Origin: Fereydounia khargensis
Lineage: Eukaryota > Basidiomycota > Ustilaginomycetes > Urocystidales > Fereydouniaceae
DNA: 64,000 bases
Direction of reading: 5' to 3'
Assembly: GCA_026413255.1 (NCBI GenBank)
Contig: JAOCZO010000008.1
Location: 62,001 to 126,000 of the forward strand
Shown: one piece after another, positions 10,364 through 21,020 of the stretch
Layout: each line of letters opens with the position of its first letter
Numbering within the stretch: position 1 is the stretch's first letter
Made by a program: the position numbers and the translations under genes
The notes under the pieces: model-generated
Databases searched by the model: none
What the model was told of the DNA's origin: nothing
The model's input: the letters and a program-made list of their open reading frames with translations, nothing else

Positions 10364-12403
10364 ATGAGCACACACGCCTCAGCTTCGCCATCTCCTGCAC
10401 CATCTGGAGACGGGGACGATGGCTCGCCAGTTGCGACATCCCACACGGGCACTGGCCCACAGGTGGTCATTGAGAAGCGTGGCCGTGGGCGACCACGCAA
10501 GTACCCGGTTGGTCAGGTGCCGACGTATGTCCGTCCTGTATTCCTCATGCCGGATGGCACACCTCGAAAGCGAGGTCGACCACGAAAGACTCCACTCCCA
10601 CCAGGCGTGTCCCCTCCGCCTCCCCGACCCGCTCCGGAACGTCGCAGATCCCCATCTCCCTCTTTCCAAAGCGTCACTCGATTCGATGAGGACGCTGATC
10701 TGGATGTCAAGAAGAAAGGAGGATACTCGCTCCGACGTGTCACGTCACAGCGCAATCTCGACCTGAGAGAAACGAGCTTGTCCAAACAGTCAATTGTTAG
10801 ACCAAGGCATGCGAAACGGGTTCGATATGTCAGCGACTCGGAGAGCGAGGAGGACCCCGAATTTTTTGCCAATCAGTACGACGAACTCGATCTACTCGCT
10901 TCGTACTTGGGCGATAGGACTACGAAACCCAAGGAGACCAAAGAGCAGCAAAAGAAGAAGAAGCGCATCAAAACAGAATCAGAGCCCAATGCTGAGGCAG
11001 GAGGCGAGGGCGGAGTGGAGAAAGAGGCGGAGGAGGCGGAGGAGGAGGAGGCAGAGGAGGAGGAGGAACAGAGGGAACAAAGGGAGGAGAGAGAGGAGCA
11101 AGAGTCCAGAGCGACGCTGCCAGAGGCAGGGCCACGCACTCTGCCATCTCATCCTGAGCCTGAACACCGCCCCGCGCCAGCTCCCGCAACTCCCACGAAG
11201 CGCAAGCGCGGCCGCCCATCTAAGGCGCAGGTTGAGGCTGCAGCTACTCCTTCTCAGGCCGGTACACCGTCCGCCGAGCGGACCCGAGCCAATGTTGGAG
11301 TGGTTGGGTCTAGGATGATCAAGCCAACCAGTTCGGATGCGTACTTCTTCAACAATGCATCCCGGCGTTCGGGAACGGGGGCATCGATCTCCACCTCGAC
11401 AAATACAATCTCTTCTCGGTTGCCTACGCTCAACCCAAGCACACTCGAAGCAGTCGTATCGGCGCACACGGGCAAGGGCAGTGTCGCAGACCGGAGCGTG
11501 CGGCTGTACCGACGTGCAATGCTGCCGACGTACGAGGCGCAGCTCATGGCTGGCTACTCGCTCATCTTTCACGGTGTCGGCTCCAAGCTTCCCGTTCTGC
11601 TCACACTGTTGCAGAACAAGGCAGAGGCCGGCGAGGCGGCCGGCGTGATCGTACAGGGAAGCATGCGTGGCCTGCGAATTGAGGACGTGCTTGCGCAGAT
11701 TGAGGCCTTGGCGTTTGGGAGCGCAGGTGCGGGCTCGGCGAAAGGAGGTGCACTGGGACGGGCCCAGAGGCTTGCTGCGCACTTTTCGGGCCCACCACCA
11801 TCGGCAGATGACGAGGAGAGTGGCCCGCCGGCGCTTATGGTTCTGCTGCTCGCGTACGACTCGCCGGCGCTCCAGGCAGCGCGCGTGACACCCGTGATAG
11901 AGACGTTGTGCTCTGCAGCACGCATCCACGTGATGGCATGCGTGGACCATGTCAACGCCGCGAGTCTACCAGGCCGATGGCTGTGGCACAGCATGTCGAC
12001 GTACATTCCGCCACTCAACGATCTGCTCCTATCACGCGGACCCTCGCTGCCACCGTCGCTCAACCTATCCGGCAAGGCCGCTGCGCCCGCCTCGTCCTCA
12101 TCCACGGCCGTCAACATCAGCGAAACGGCCGCGCTGCACATTCTCAAATCAGTCACGGTCAAAGCGCGCGCGCTCTTCTCGCTCCTGGCGCGCGAACAGA
12201 CGGTACCCTACATTGACCTGCTCGATGTGGCAAGGCGCAACTTTCTGGCGAGCACGGAGAACGACTTGCGCCAGCTGCTGGTTGAGTTTAGAGACCACGG
12301 ACTGATTCGCAGGCGTATCGACGACGACGAGGGCGATATCGTCTACATCCCCATGGCGGCGGATGATATCGCTCGCACACTGGAAAGTATCAAGGACATT
12401 TGA
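10364..12403 (+). CDS. ORC2: Origin recognition complex subunit 2
   Basis: 679 residues, no intron. ATG 10364 in a good context (cccaccATGa) is preferred over an in-frame start at 10199, whose extra residues look like translated leader. The N-terminal half is disordered and carries three AT-hook cores (GRGRPRK near residue 42, KRGRPRK near 70, KRGRPSK near 282) and a long Glu-rich tract near residues 215-245. From about residue 326 comes the conserved ORC2 fold, beginning with a YFFNNA-type segment and including GYSLIFHGVGSK, the ORC2 version of an AAA-like core, then a C-terminal winged-helix region. It is part of the complex that marks nuclear replication origins; the AT-hooks suggest direct contact with AT-rich DNA. 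Confidence 0.92.
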   Translation: MSTHASASPSPAPSGDGDDGSPVATSHTGTGPQVVIEKRGRGRPRKYPVGQVPTYVRPVFLMPDGTPRKRGRPRKTPLPPGVSPPPPRPAPERRRSPSPSFQSVTRFDEDADLDVKKKGGYSLRRVTSQRNLDLRETSLSKQSIVRPRHAKRVRYVSDSESEEDPEFFANQYDELDLLASYLGDRTTKPKETKEQQKKKKRIKTESEPNAEAGGEGGVEKEAEEAEEEEAEEEEEQREQREEREEQESRATLPEAGPRTLPSHPEPEHRPAPAPATPTKRKRGRPSKAQVEAAATPSQAGTPSAERTRANVGVVGSRMIKPTSSDAYFFNNASRRSGTGASISTSTNTISSRLPTLNPSTLEAVVSAHTGKGSVADRSVRLYRRAMLPTYEAQLMAGYSLIFHGVGSKLPVLLTLLQNKAEAGEAAGVIVQGSMRGLRIEDVLAQIEALAFGSAGAGSAKGGALGRAQRLAAHFSGPPPSADDEESGPPALMVLLLAYDSPALQAARVTPVIETLCSAARIHVMACVDHVNAASLPGRWLWHSMSTYIPPLNDLLLSRGPSLPPSLNLSGKAAAPASSSSTAVNISETAALHILKSVTVKARALFSLLAREQTVPYIDLLDVARRNFLASTENDLRQLLVEFRDHGLIRRRIDDDEGDIVYIPMAADDIARTLESIKDI

Positions 12404-12487
12404 TGCGTTTCTGCTGTATGTATTGGTAGCAATGTAGTTCGTACTGTACAAGGAGAAGAGGAACGAGTGTGAGAGCGAGAGGGAAAG

Positions 12488-13907
12488 CTAGAGACGAGAC
12501 TGCTGCGCCCGGAGGAGGGCGGCCTGCTCGTACTGTGTGAGGTGGACATGCGCATCGTCAGCGAGGAGGTGCGAGACCTTGCCGCCTTCCCACTGGCCTG
12601 CGGTGTTGGTCCAGAAGACTCGCTTGATGCCAGCCCAGGCCATCCAGTCGAGACAGCGCCAGCAGGGCCTGCTGTCGGCGTAGCGGGGCTGGCACGGCGT
12701 CGGTGTTGTCGGAGTGGCCTTGTTGCGGCGCCGTGCCTTGGAGTCGGCATCCTGCATCAGACGGACGACGTAGACGTCCGCACCACGCAGACGAGGGTCG
12801 GCGGCCTCGTCACGTCTAGCAGGCACGGAGCGCGACTTGCGCTGGAACAGCACAGGTGGCGCCACAGGGGAAGGGGCTGCGATGGCGGCTGAGATCGTCG
12901 CTGAGGTCGATTGCTCGCGCCGATGCGGGGGCTCGTCCTCGTTGTCGCTCATCCCGGCTGTACTGCCACTGCTGCTGCTGCTGCTGCTGCTGCTGGAGGA
13001 GGAGGAGGAGGAGGAGGAGGAGGCGTTGGCACGCATTCCACGCCTCTTGCGCTCGAGCTTGTCTTCCTTGCGCGCCTGAAGTCGCTTTCGTTTCTGCTGT
13101 TCGGTTTCGTTTTGGTTTGCTGGCGTGTTTCGGTTTTTTGTCCTCTTGTGCTGTACCTTGAGAGCGCGGTTTAAAACTCCACTCGGCCTGCCCAGTGCTA
13201 GCGAATCGCTTCTGCTCCCGCCTCGCCGCCTCGGCCATGCTCATGCTCGAAGGAGCTGGGGCCGGGGTGGCGTCGCTGTGGTGGGAGCAGACGGACGGGG
13301 TGGTGGCGAGGTTTGTGGCGGTCAATGGCTTTGGAGACTTGAGCTTGGACCGATTTTGATTCAAGTGGCGTTGGTGGATCGAGTCGTCGCTGTCGTCCTC
13401 GGTGCTGCTGCTCAGATCGGCAGCGAGAGCGGCTTGCACGAGGGAAGGTGTGAGTGACGCTGCTGCTGCTGCTGCTGCTGACGCTGGTGATGCTGCTGTT
13501 GGTACCGAGGAGGAGGATGCTGGGCGGGATAGGCGATCGACAAGCGGATCTAGAAGAACGTTTGGCTTTGTAGTGCTGGGACGGGCGCCCTTGAGTGCAC
13601 TGGTGATGGCGTGCATCTCGGCATGCATGCTGAAACAGAGCTGCTGGTGGGTATGCTTGTTGTGGCACGTGCTGCTGCTGCTGCTGCTGCTATCGGAAGA
13701 TGGACTGGCATCTCTGATGGATGGCACAAGAGAGACGGTCTGGTGTGCGGTGAGTGGCCCTGAAAAGCCAGTGCGAATGTGGTTGTGGCCGGCTGCGAGA
13801 ATCTTGCCTCCCTTGATAATGACAGCACCGTGGCGGTAGCGCATCGAGCTGCGAAGAGCCTCGTGGGTGGCTGCATTGAGCATGCGATCTGAACGCTTAT
13901 TGTGCAT
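12488..13907 (-). CDS. Cytidine-deaminase-fold protein with a giant insertion and an apparent frame change
   Basis: The N-terminal part (from ATG 13907) has a deaminase core RHGAVIIKGGKI and the zinc motif HAE at 95-97. The C-terminal part, in another frame down to the stop at 12488, has the matching PCWRC motif near residue 414, then WAGIKRVFW. Together they form the CDA-fold zinc site, so this is one gene. The two motifs lie about 315 residues apart instead of the usual 25-40; the gap is filled by Ser/Ala/Lys-rich sequence and polyserine coded by TCC and AGC runs. The frames meet near 13134-13139, where the coding strand has six A. Reading one A fewer joins them (472 residues); a 37-base intron would also fit but lacks a branch site. 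Substrate unknown. Confidence 0.72.
12970..13022. repeat. Compound (CTG)n(GGA)n microsatellite in coding sequence
   Basis: About eight TGC units abut about nine GGA units. On the coding strand both encode serine, so the polyserine tract is kept by two unlike codon repeats. Confidence 0.9.
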
Positions 13908-14772
13908 GCTTGTACCCGTGCTTATCTTGTAGGTGTTCAGTGTGTCTGTGTAGAGATGAAGCAGAGCCAGTGCCAGGTCAAGTGGGAAGGGGGATGCCGT
14001 TGGGATGCGGAGTGTTGTAGTATAAGTGTAGGTTGCGATGCATGAAGAGAATTGTCTTGTCCTGCCTGCCTCTCACTCACTCACTACTGACTCGTCTTGC
14101 AGCAGCAGCAGCAGCAGCAGCAGACCACTCGGCTCAGTCGCGCCCTCTTTCGACTCGGACTCGAAATACTGTAGACGCCACGCAGCGCCCCGCCCCGCCC
14201 CGCCCAGCCTGGCCCAGCCCAGCAGAATCCAGCCGCCCCGCTTCCTGCCTAGTGAGCAAGGGCTCGTCTGGCTAAATTGGTGGCCAAAAATGCCAGCGCA
14301 GCAGATCAACACAATCAAGTGCTGCAATGGCGGCGCCCAGGGGGATCCGGGGCGGTTGCCATTCCGAGAGGCTGCGCCGACTCCGAGATTGGGGCGGTTG
14401 GTCTTGGTCCAGATCGGTATCGGGCGATTGATTACTGTATTTGATTTCAATCGGGCAGATCGGTCCCGCCTCCCACGCTGTCCAGTTACGATTGCTCTTG
14501 CCGAGATCGAGGCTTACCACAACACATGACTGACAGTAGTAGCAGTCACAAACCTACCACCCGCCATCCCGCCATCCCGCCCATCCGTGTTGCCCTCCAC
14601 TTCGGCTGTCGTTCGCATGCGGGATCGGGAAGGTAGCTGTGAGAATCAAAGGACGGGATGCGAACCTAGATGGGTGCTATTAGCAAAGCTCTTGCTTGGA
14701 CCATCTCGCTCGCCTCTACCTGACCCCCATGTAGTCTAGCGAGCTTCCTTCGGAAACGAGATCGTCACCACC
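13908..14772. other. Divergent promoter region between deaminase and wax-synthase-like genes
   Basis: 865 bases between two outward-facing starts. It holds a (GCA)8 run at 14099-14122 and CCCCG repeats near 14189-14207. No gene seen. Confidence 0.5.
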
Positions 14773-16449
14773 ATGTCTCTTACTTCCATCTTCTCCCTGG
14801 TCAAAATGAAGTCCATACCACTCTTCACGCCCAATCCGACCAGCGTGCCCCTGCCAGTCTGGGCAGCTGCGCTTCCACCTCTCTCCTACTATGCTGCTCT
14901 CTTTCTCCTGCCTCCCCTGCCCAAGACCATACCCAAGCCATTACGCCGTCTCGCTTCGGCCGCTCGACTCGTTCTGGCCGCCGTAAGCACGTACAGCTTC
15001 TTTGTCCTGCCCCTCAAGTACTACTATCCAGGCAGTGGAGTACTTACCTACCAGCTGGGTCTCGTAGGCTGGTACGGTGGTGGACGGGTCCTTGACGTCT
15101 TCTTCCTCTCCTACCCTCGTGTTCCCCGGCGCATCACCATCCTTCCCGGCAGCGTGTCCAAGCCGTACACCGATGGGCCAAACCATACCTGGAAGACCGA
15201 GCCGCATCCTCGCGGCCTCTTCTCCTTTGAGCGCGCATGGTGGGCGCTCGACCTCATGATCAGCATGCGTGGCATTGGCTGGGACTTTGCCTCTCCCGAT
15301 GTCCGTCATGACACCCATCCATGGCAGCCCCCCTCATCCGCCCAGCTTCGTCGCGCTTTCCTCAAGCTCGCCCCCGTTCTCCTCGCCTGCCTTTTCACCA
15401 TGCACCATCTCCATCCAGACGACCTCAACCCGTCCATCACCCATATGGGCCACCTGCAAAAGCCACTCTTTGTTGCTGCAACAGGAATCGCCCTCTATGC
15501 CCTGTTTGATTTCGGCTACACACTCACCAGCGCTCTCGCCCTTCCCATCATGCACGACGCATCACAGGCTGTAGCCACCCGTCGTTCGCGTCCCTCCAGT
15601 CGTGTTGAGAAGCTTCGCCGATCCCTAAAGGCACCCAATGAGACTGAGACCGACACCGAGACCGAGGACGAGTCGCCCGAAATGCTCAAGCTTCGAAGGC
15701 AAAAGGCGGAACAGCTTTCGCTTCGCAATGTAGACTTTTTCCCCCTCCTCAACCCCGCAGGCTTTACGGCAGCAACCACAGTGCGTAGGTTCTGGTCGTA
15801 CGCCTGGCACCGACTCTTCGGTCGCTTTTTTGGAATCTACGGCATTCTGCCGTTCACCTACCTTGCCTATCTGATTCAGGATATCTGGGAGGGCAAGTTG
15901 AATGCACCCGAGAGGAAACTGGCTCGTCGGCAGGTCTGGCCCTCGTACCACGCAGACCCGATGCGCGCACTCGAACGCGGGCGTGCTGACTGGGCCAAGG
16001 TGCTCGGCGCCTTCACAGCCTCAGGCATCATCCATGCCGTCTCGGAACGCGCGGCGCTCGGTGGACGTGTCGCTGTGCCTGTCACCAACATCTGGCTCCC
16101 AAAGGATCATGCAAAGGGCATGGGTCACGAGCTGCGAGCGGGTGCCCATGTTGGCATGAACATGTCTAGCGTGCTCAGCCCCATGCGGATCGTCCCGCCC
16201 ATCTCGGGCGCTGGCGAGTTTTGCTTCTTCTTCCTCAACGGCGTGGCCGTTGTCATTGAAGGTGCTCTCGCCCGCCATATCGTAAAGCGCAGAAAGGCGG
16301 CAAACCATGGACACATGTACTCCATGTGGTACGATCTACCCATCCAAATCACATGGACCCTTGCGGTTCTGCTTACGACAGGACAGATGTTTGTAGATGG
16401 TTGGATCCGCAGCGGCATCTCGAGGGAAATCAGTCTCATCTTTGAATGA
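14773..16449 (+). CDS. Wax-synthase-domain (MBOAT-like) acyltransferase
   Basis: 558 residues in one exon; ATG 14773 lies in a strong caccATG context. Many hydrophobic segments mark a polytopic, probably ER, membrane protein. FWSYAWHRLFGRFF near residue 339 and SGIIHAVSE near 416 match the wax-synthase/MBOAT pattern, in which a conserved Asn/His region and a membrane-embedded His carry O-acyl transfer. Members esterify fatty alcohols, sterols or secondary metabolites; the acceptor cannot be read here. A charged loop (about residues 275-310) is rich in Thr/Glu. The 3' end is 59 bases from the end of VMA21, and no biosynthetic cluster surrounds it. Confidence 0.8.
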   Translation: MSLTSIFSLVKMKSIPLFTPNPTSVPLPVWAAALPPLSYYAALFLLPPLPKTIPKPLRRLASAARLVLAAVSTYSFFVLPLKYYYPGSGVLTYQLGLVGWYGGGRVLDVFFLSYPRVPRRITILPGSVSKPYTDGPNHTWKTEPHPRGLFSFERAWWALDLMISMRGIGWDFASPDVRHDTHPWQPPSSAQLRRAFLKLAPVLLACLFTMHHLHPDDLNPSITHMGHLQKPLFVAATGIALYALFDFGYTLTSALALPIMHDASQAVATRRSRPSSRVEKLRRSLKAPNETETDTETEDESPEMLKLRRQKAEQLSLRNVDFFPLLNPAGFTAATTVRRFWSYAWHRLFGRFFGIYGILPFTYLAYLIQDIWEGKLNAPERKLARRQVWPSYHADPMRALERGRADWAKVLGAFTASGIIHAVSERAALGGRVAVPVTNIWLPKDHAKGMGHELRAGAHVGMNMSSVLSPMRIVPPISGAGEFCFFFLNGVAVVIEGALARHIVKRRKAANHGHMYSMWYDLPIQITWTLAVLLTTGQMFVDGWIRSGISREISLIFE

Positions 16450-16508
16450 ACGTGTAGCCAATCACTTGCCATGTACTAGTAGATCGTATTCCAGTCAAAA
16501 AGAGGTAT

Positions 16509-16957
16509 TCACTTGTCCTTTTTGGATTCTTTTGGTGTTGTTGCTTGCTGCTGTGTTTTGTTCGTCGATTCGACCTCGCCCTGATCCTCCAAAAAAGCAA
16601 CAACGACGTAGGCAAGAAGGACGACATTGGCTACGAGCGCGGCCACACCTCCAGCGTAAGTCGGGTTGCCTGTACATCTTCATGTCATCAGCAGGGGAGG
16701 ATCTTATCAGCGGGGTGGCGAATGATAGGGAGATTTACCATTCAGGAACCGGTCCTTTGCGAAAAAGTAGGCGGCTAGCGGTGCAGCGAAGAGTGCGACG
16801 CTAAAGAAGAGAAACTTGTAGTACACCCCGCTGTATGTTGGAAAGGGGAATGAGTACAAGGTGCGCGATTGTAGAAAGAGGGAGAGAACGCTCACATAGC
16901 CGGATCTCTCCCGCGCGGAGCCACCTTGGACGGTGTAAGTGCGTCTGGAGATGACAT
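16509..16957 (-). CDS. VMA21: V-ATPase assembly membrane protein VMA21
   Basis: Model: exons 16957-16896, 16830-16739 and 16669-16509, 104 residues, all phases agree. Two hydrophobic hairpin segments are visible (KFLFFSVALFAAPLAAYFFA and VAALVANVVLLAYVVVAFL) joined by a short loop, the VMA21 architecture. The C-terminus is KKDK, a KKxx-type dilysine ER-retrieval signal like that known in yeast Vma21. The family escorts assembly of the membrane Vo sector of the vacuolar proton pump in the ER. It shares a 235-base divergent promoter with the CWF19L1 gene. Confidence 0.9.
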
Positions 16958-17192
16958 GATGGCGAATGGTGGATGATCAAGAAGGTCGAGTCGAGTGGAG
17001 GAACAGGTGTTGGTGTGCTTGTCGCGAGGGCCCTGAGCGGGCGTAGCGTATGCAAGTCTTAAATACCTCCACGCTTTTGTGACAGACGCGCGACACTTTT
17101 TTTGATCTGTTTTGGAAGAAGTGGACGACACTCCTTCCCGACACCACGTCACCTTTTCGACGTCGACGTTTCGCCAGCCGACCCATCCACCC

Positions 17193-19478
17193 ATGTCAGC
17201 GACCAAGATGTAAGTCCAACGCCGCTACACATCAAGTCCTCGCATGGATCCTTTCTCTGACCGCTCCTCTTTCGCAGCCTCACGATTGGCCCACCTGCAG
17301 GTCGGATCAAAGACCTGATCGCCAAGGTTGGTGCGATCCAGGCCAAGCACGGGCCTTTTACTGCACTCTTCGTCCTCGGCGATCTGTTCTCCATCGGAAC
17401 ACTCGGAGATGAGGAAGAGGAACTGCTGAATGGCAAGCTCACGTGTAAGTTCTCGTCCACGCCACTAGAATCGATTGGAAGTAGTCCCCCTCTTAAGGCC
17501 ACTCACTCACTTGGTCTTTCTTCAGTGCCCATCCCGACATACATTTACCAGGGCTCGCGGCCACTCGATGCCAGCCTCTTGGAAAGGATCGAAGCGGTTG
17601 ATCGTCTGACGTATCTCGGCAAATCTGGTGTATCCGTAACTCCACAAGGGCTGCGAGTCGCCTTCTGTGGAGGCACGTGGGACTCGTCCAGATGGGCAGA
17701 ACCCGGCAGCGGCCCAGACGAGGAGTCTCCGTTCGTGACTGAGGCGAGTATTGATAAGCTGCTGTCTGATGCCTCTTTCAGCCTCCCGAAGCCACTTCCT
17801 CAAGCTGCAAGATCTACAGGTGGCGCAGAGACGCTTGCAGCTGCAAAGGCACAGGCGGCTGTGCAATCCGAGGCCGAAACACGCTCAAACGAGAATGCGG
17901 CCATCCTCGACGCCCGACCGCCGATTGACCTCCTTCTCACCAACTGCTGGCCATCCGGCGTCACACTGCTCAGCACCGCACCATTGCCGCATGAGTCGGC
18001 ACGGGTGTGGGGATGCCCGCCTGTCGCATCCTTAGCCAAGGCGGGCACGCCACGTTACCACTTCTCCCTCGCGCCCGACCACGACAGCATCGTGGGACTG
18101 GATACAGAGACGCAAACCACTGGCGCTTTCTGGGAGCGAGAGCCATACCTCAACGACTTGGCAGCGGGTGCCGTCCAGGGTCTTGGTGCCAAAAAGTACC
18201 AAACCGTGACTCGATTCATCTCGCTCGCTCGCTTTGGCAACGCGAAAAAGGTTCGCTGGTTCATGGCACTCAACTTGACCCCAGGTGCATCTCCTGCCAA
18301 GCCCAGCAACGTGACGCCAAGCCCCTTCTTCACGCCTTCGTCTTCAGATAACGAGCGCAAGCGTGCAGCCGAGACCGGAGATGGTGCAGATGGCCTCGAT
18401 TCGGGCCCCAACTTTCGATGGAGTGATGGCAAGAAGGCCAAGACTGGAGGCGAGAGGGGCGATGGACCACCTCCGCCAGGCTATGTGTGCAAGATATGCG
18501 GATCAACCGAACACTACATTCGCCTATGCCCTCAGAAGAGTGCTCCTCGATCTGCGGCTGGTAATGGTAGCGTCTCTGCAGACGGAGTTGCGGGTCTGCC
18601 AGCCAAGCCGAAGCGCGAGGCACCGATACCCGTAGGCCCAGAGGACTGTTGGTTCTGCCTCTCGAATCCCAAGTGTGCCAAGCACCTGATCGTCTCGATT
18701 GGCACCGAATGCTACGTCGCCCTGCCCAAGGGTCAGTTGCCACCGGCGCAAGATCCAGCTAACCCCGTGCCTGGTGGTGGGCATGTGCTTATTGTACCTA
18801 TGAGCCACTACGGCAACGTTTTTGACAGCGACATCGAGGTCCGGGCCGACATTCTTGCGGAGACGCGCGAGTACCGCGACAAGCTGCAACGCGCGTACGC
18901 CAAGTTCGATGCTGTGCCAGTGGCGTGGGAGCTCGGACGCTCAGCCAGCTCTGGTTCAAGAGTTGGCCATACACATATTCAAGTGATGCCCGTCCCGAGC
19001 GGGTGTAAGGACCAGGTAGTGCCTGCTTTCGAAGAGGCGGCAGCGAGGAGCGGATACGAGTTCACAAAGGAGCAGGCCGAGATCGATGCCTTCTTTGGAC
19101 AGCCCAGCGGCGAGGACTTTTTCTGGCTGGATCTGAATGGGTCGCAGTGGCTTCTCAAGCTGGGCAAAGGAGGCCGATTCAACATGCAGTTTGCAAGGTG
19201 AGTCCCGCTCGTGACTAACCTCTGAGGCGTAGTGATTGCTGACTATCTTTGCCTCTCTTTCTCTTCTGGCTTTTTGTAGACAAACGCTGGCGCATCTCCT
19301 CGGAGTACCCGACCGTGCCGATTGGAAGGTGTGTGTGCAGCCAGATGCGATCGAGAAGCAGGAAGCAGCAGCAGTAAGTGTGTGATAACGGACCCTTTAG
19401 CTTGGAGCGTCAGACTGACTCTGAGTTTGGCCCTCACAGTTTAAGGAGATTCTGCAAGAGTTTGAAGATGACGCCTGA
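17193..19478 (+). CDS. CWF19-like protein 1 / DRN1, lariat-debranching partner
   Basis: Model: exons 17193-17209, 17278-17444, 17526-19197, 19280-19373 and 19440-19478, 662 residues. The N-terminal metallophosphatase-like domain begins KILTIGPPAGRI; the metal-binding Asp of a true enzyme is replaced by Pro, as expected for the degenerate domain of this family. A CCHC zinc knuckle (C-x2-C-x4-H-x4-C) lies near residues 382-395. CwfJ_C_1 follows from about 432 with a HIT-like GHTHIQVMP segment near 541, then CwfJ_C_2. Relatives bind branched RNA and help Dbr1 turn over intron lariats. The first coding exon has only 17 bases. Confidence 0.9.
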
Positions 19479-19776
19479 GACAATCACATGTGATAGCATC
19501 GTATTTAGTATAGGATTTGCCCTCTCAGTCACTGGCGCTCTAACGGAGTGCATTACTGAGTTTGTTTGTGGTGGTCGCGAATCTGAAGTGGTCCGTCTGT
19601 CACGCGTGCCGAGTCGAGTGGAGGAGGAAAGGGAGAAGAAGGACAAAAAGCGTGACAGCTTAAAAGTGGAGCTTGGGTGGATGCTCCACTGGCTTGCTTG
19701 CTTGCTTCCTTGCATTGTCACAACCAAAAACAACCACAACTCGGTAGCGAGCGCTATGGGGAGACAGACGTAAGGC

Positions 19777-20838
19777 ATGGCTGGACTAAGCAACGTGCGC
19801 CCTCTGTGGCGTCGCCAGGCAGCCGGCTTCAGCCGCACCCCGAACACCTTCGGCACAGCCGGCACAGTCCGTAGCCCACAAACAGATTCAGCGACGACAG
19901 TGCGGTCAAACTACCGCGCTCTGCTTCGAGCCACACGGGCAGCGGTGCGGTTCTCCAAGCCAGCCACCAAGAACCTCCGACGCCTACTACGCGATGAGGC
20001 GCACTTTCCCGCCACTAGCGAGAACCTCCCACGCACGCTAAGCTTCCTGCTCTCCTCGTCTCACTCGCCACGCCAGTACCCAGATCCAGATTCGAACCCG
20101 GAACGCAAGCAGGATCATGCCTCTGACAACGAGGGATGGAGCGCCCCGCGCCAGTCTCTACCGCACAAGGTGATCTTCAACCTGGCCTCTCTGACGTATC
20201 ACCACCTCTCACCGCACACCCAGATGCAACCCAGCAAGCGCAAGAGGGTCAAGCATGTCCGCAGCATCAGCTCCACGGCTCGTCTCGTCCAGCAGCTCCA
20301 CCAGACCGGGAACATGGATGACTTTGACGACGAGTCCCAGACTGTAGCATCCAGTGACCAGGTCGAGGTCCTCCGAGTCCTACCAAAACCAGTACTCGGA
20401 CCTGTGGGTCTCAAGCCAGAATACTGGGACGCCCAGAACCCAGACCGGCGACAGTCGACCTCCATCTTTGCCGGCTCGGATCAGGGCGGCATTCTCATTG
20501 CCGAGAAAGACCTGCAGTCACTCGAAGTAGCTCAGAGGCAGTTGACGGAGCGAAAACGAGAGCTGGTCGAACAGGCAAGGAACAAGGCCATCCTGGACAG
20601 CCAGATCCGTGATATTGACGCTCAGATCGCCCGCATCAAACCCAAGATCGGAGAGATTCGGGGCAAGATCAAGTCGCAGCGGCGCCTCGAAGCCCGTCAT
20701 AACCACTCGGCACACATTGCCCAGCTCGCAACCACCATTCTAGCCGACACGGTGGCGCTAGCGCAAGCCACAGAGAGACTCACGCTTGGGACGCAAAGAT
20801 GGCAAATCAAGAAGGCGGGTGGCTGGCTTAATCCATAA
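19777..20838 (+). CDS. Probable mitochondrial LYR-like protein with C-terminal coiled coil
   Basis: 353 residues, one exon. The N-terminus is basic and Ser/Thr-rich with few acidic residues, like a mitochondrial presequence. Residues about 46-75 read YRALLRATRAAVRFSKP and then Arg-rich sequence, which resembles a fungal LYR-like family that I recall as DUF1763; this was not searched. The middle is disordered, and residues about 245-300 (repeated Q, R, E, I and L) should form a coiled coil. Related small families act in mitochondrial complex or ribosome assembly; the exact role is unknown. Confidence 0.7.
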   Translation: MAGLSNVRPLWRRQAAGFSRTPNTFGTAGTVRSPQTDSATTVRSNYRALLRATRAAVRFSKPATKNLRRLLRDEAHFPATSENLPRTLSFLLSSSHSPRQYPDPDSNPERKQDHASDNEGWSAPRQSLPHKVIFNLASLTYHHLSPHTQMQPSKRKRVKHVRSISSTARLVQQLHQTGNMDDFDDESQTVASSDQVEVLRVLPKPVLGPVGLKPEYWDAQNPDRRQSTSIFAGSDQGGILIAEKDLQSLEVAQRQLTERKRELVEQARNKAILDSQIRDIDAQIARIKPKIGEIRGKIKSQRRLEARHNHSAHIAQLATTILADTVALAQATERLTLGTQRWQIKKAGGWLNP

Positions 20839-21020
20839 GCTGGGAAACCGTGCCATCACGCATGAGACAAGAAACAAGGATGATACTGTGCTATTGAGCG
20901 GATAAGAAAACAGCTACGTGCACTACGAAAGCACAAATACAAGTGAAACATTTTAGAAATTATAGGAACGGCAGCTACTGAAAAGGGAGAGTTGTGGCTA
21001 GGAGTCTTGGAGGATCACGA

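Noticed and set aside
20085-20105. TTCGAACCCGG, a reverse B-box-like string
   Set aside because: Lies in coding sequence and the arm does not pair.
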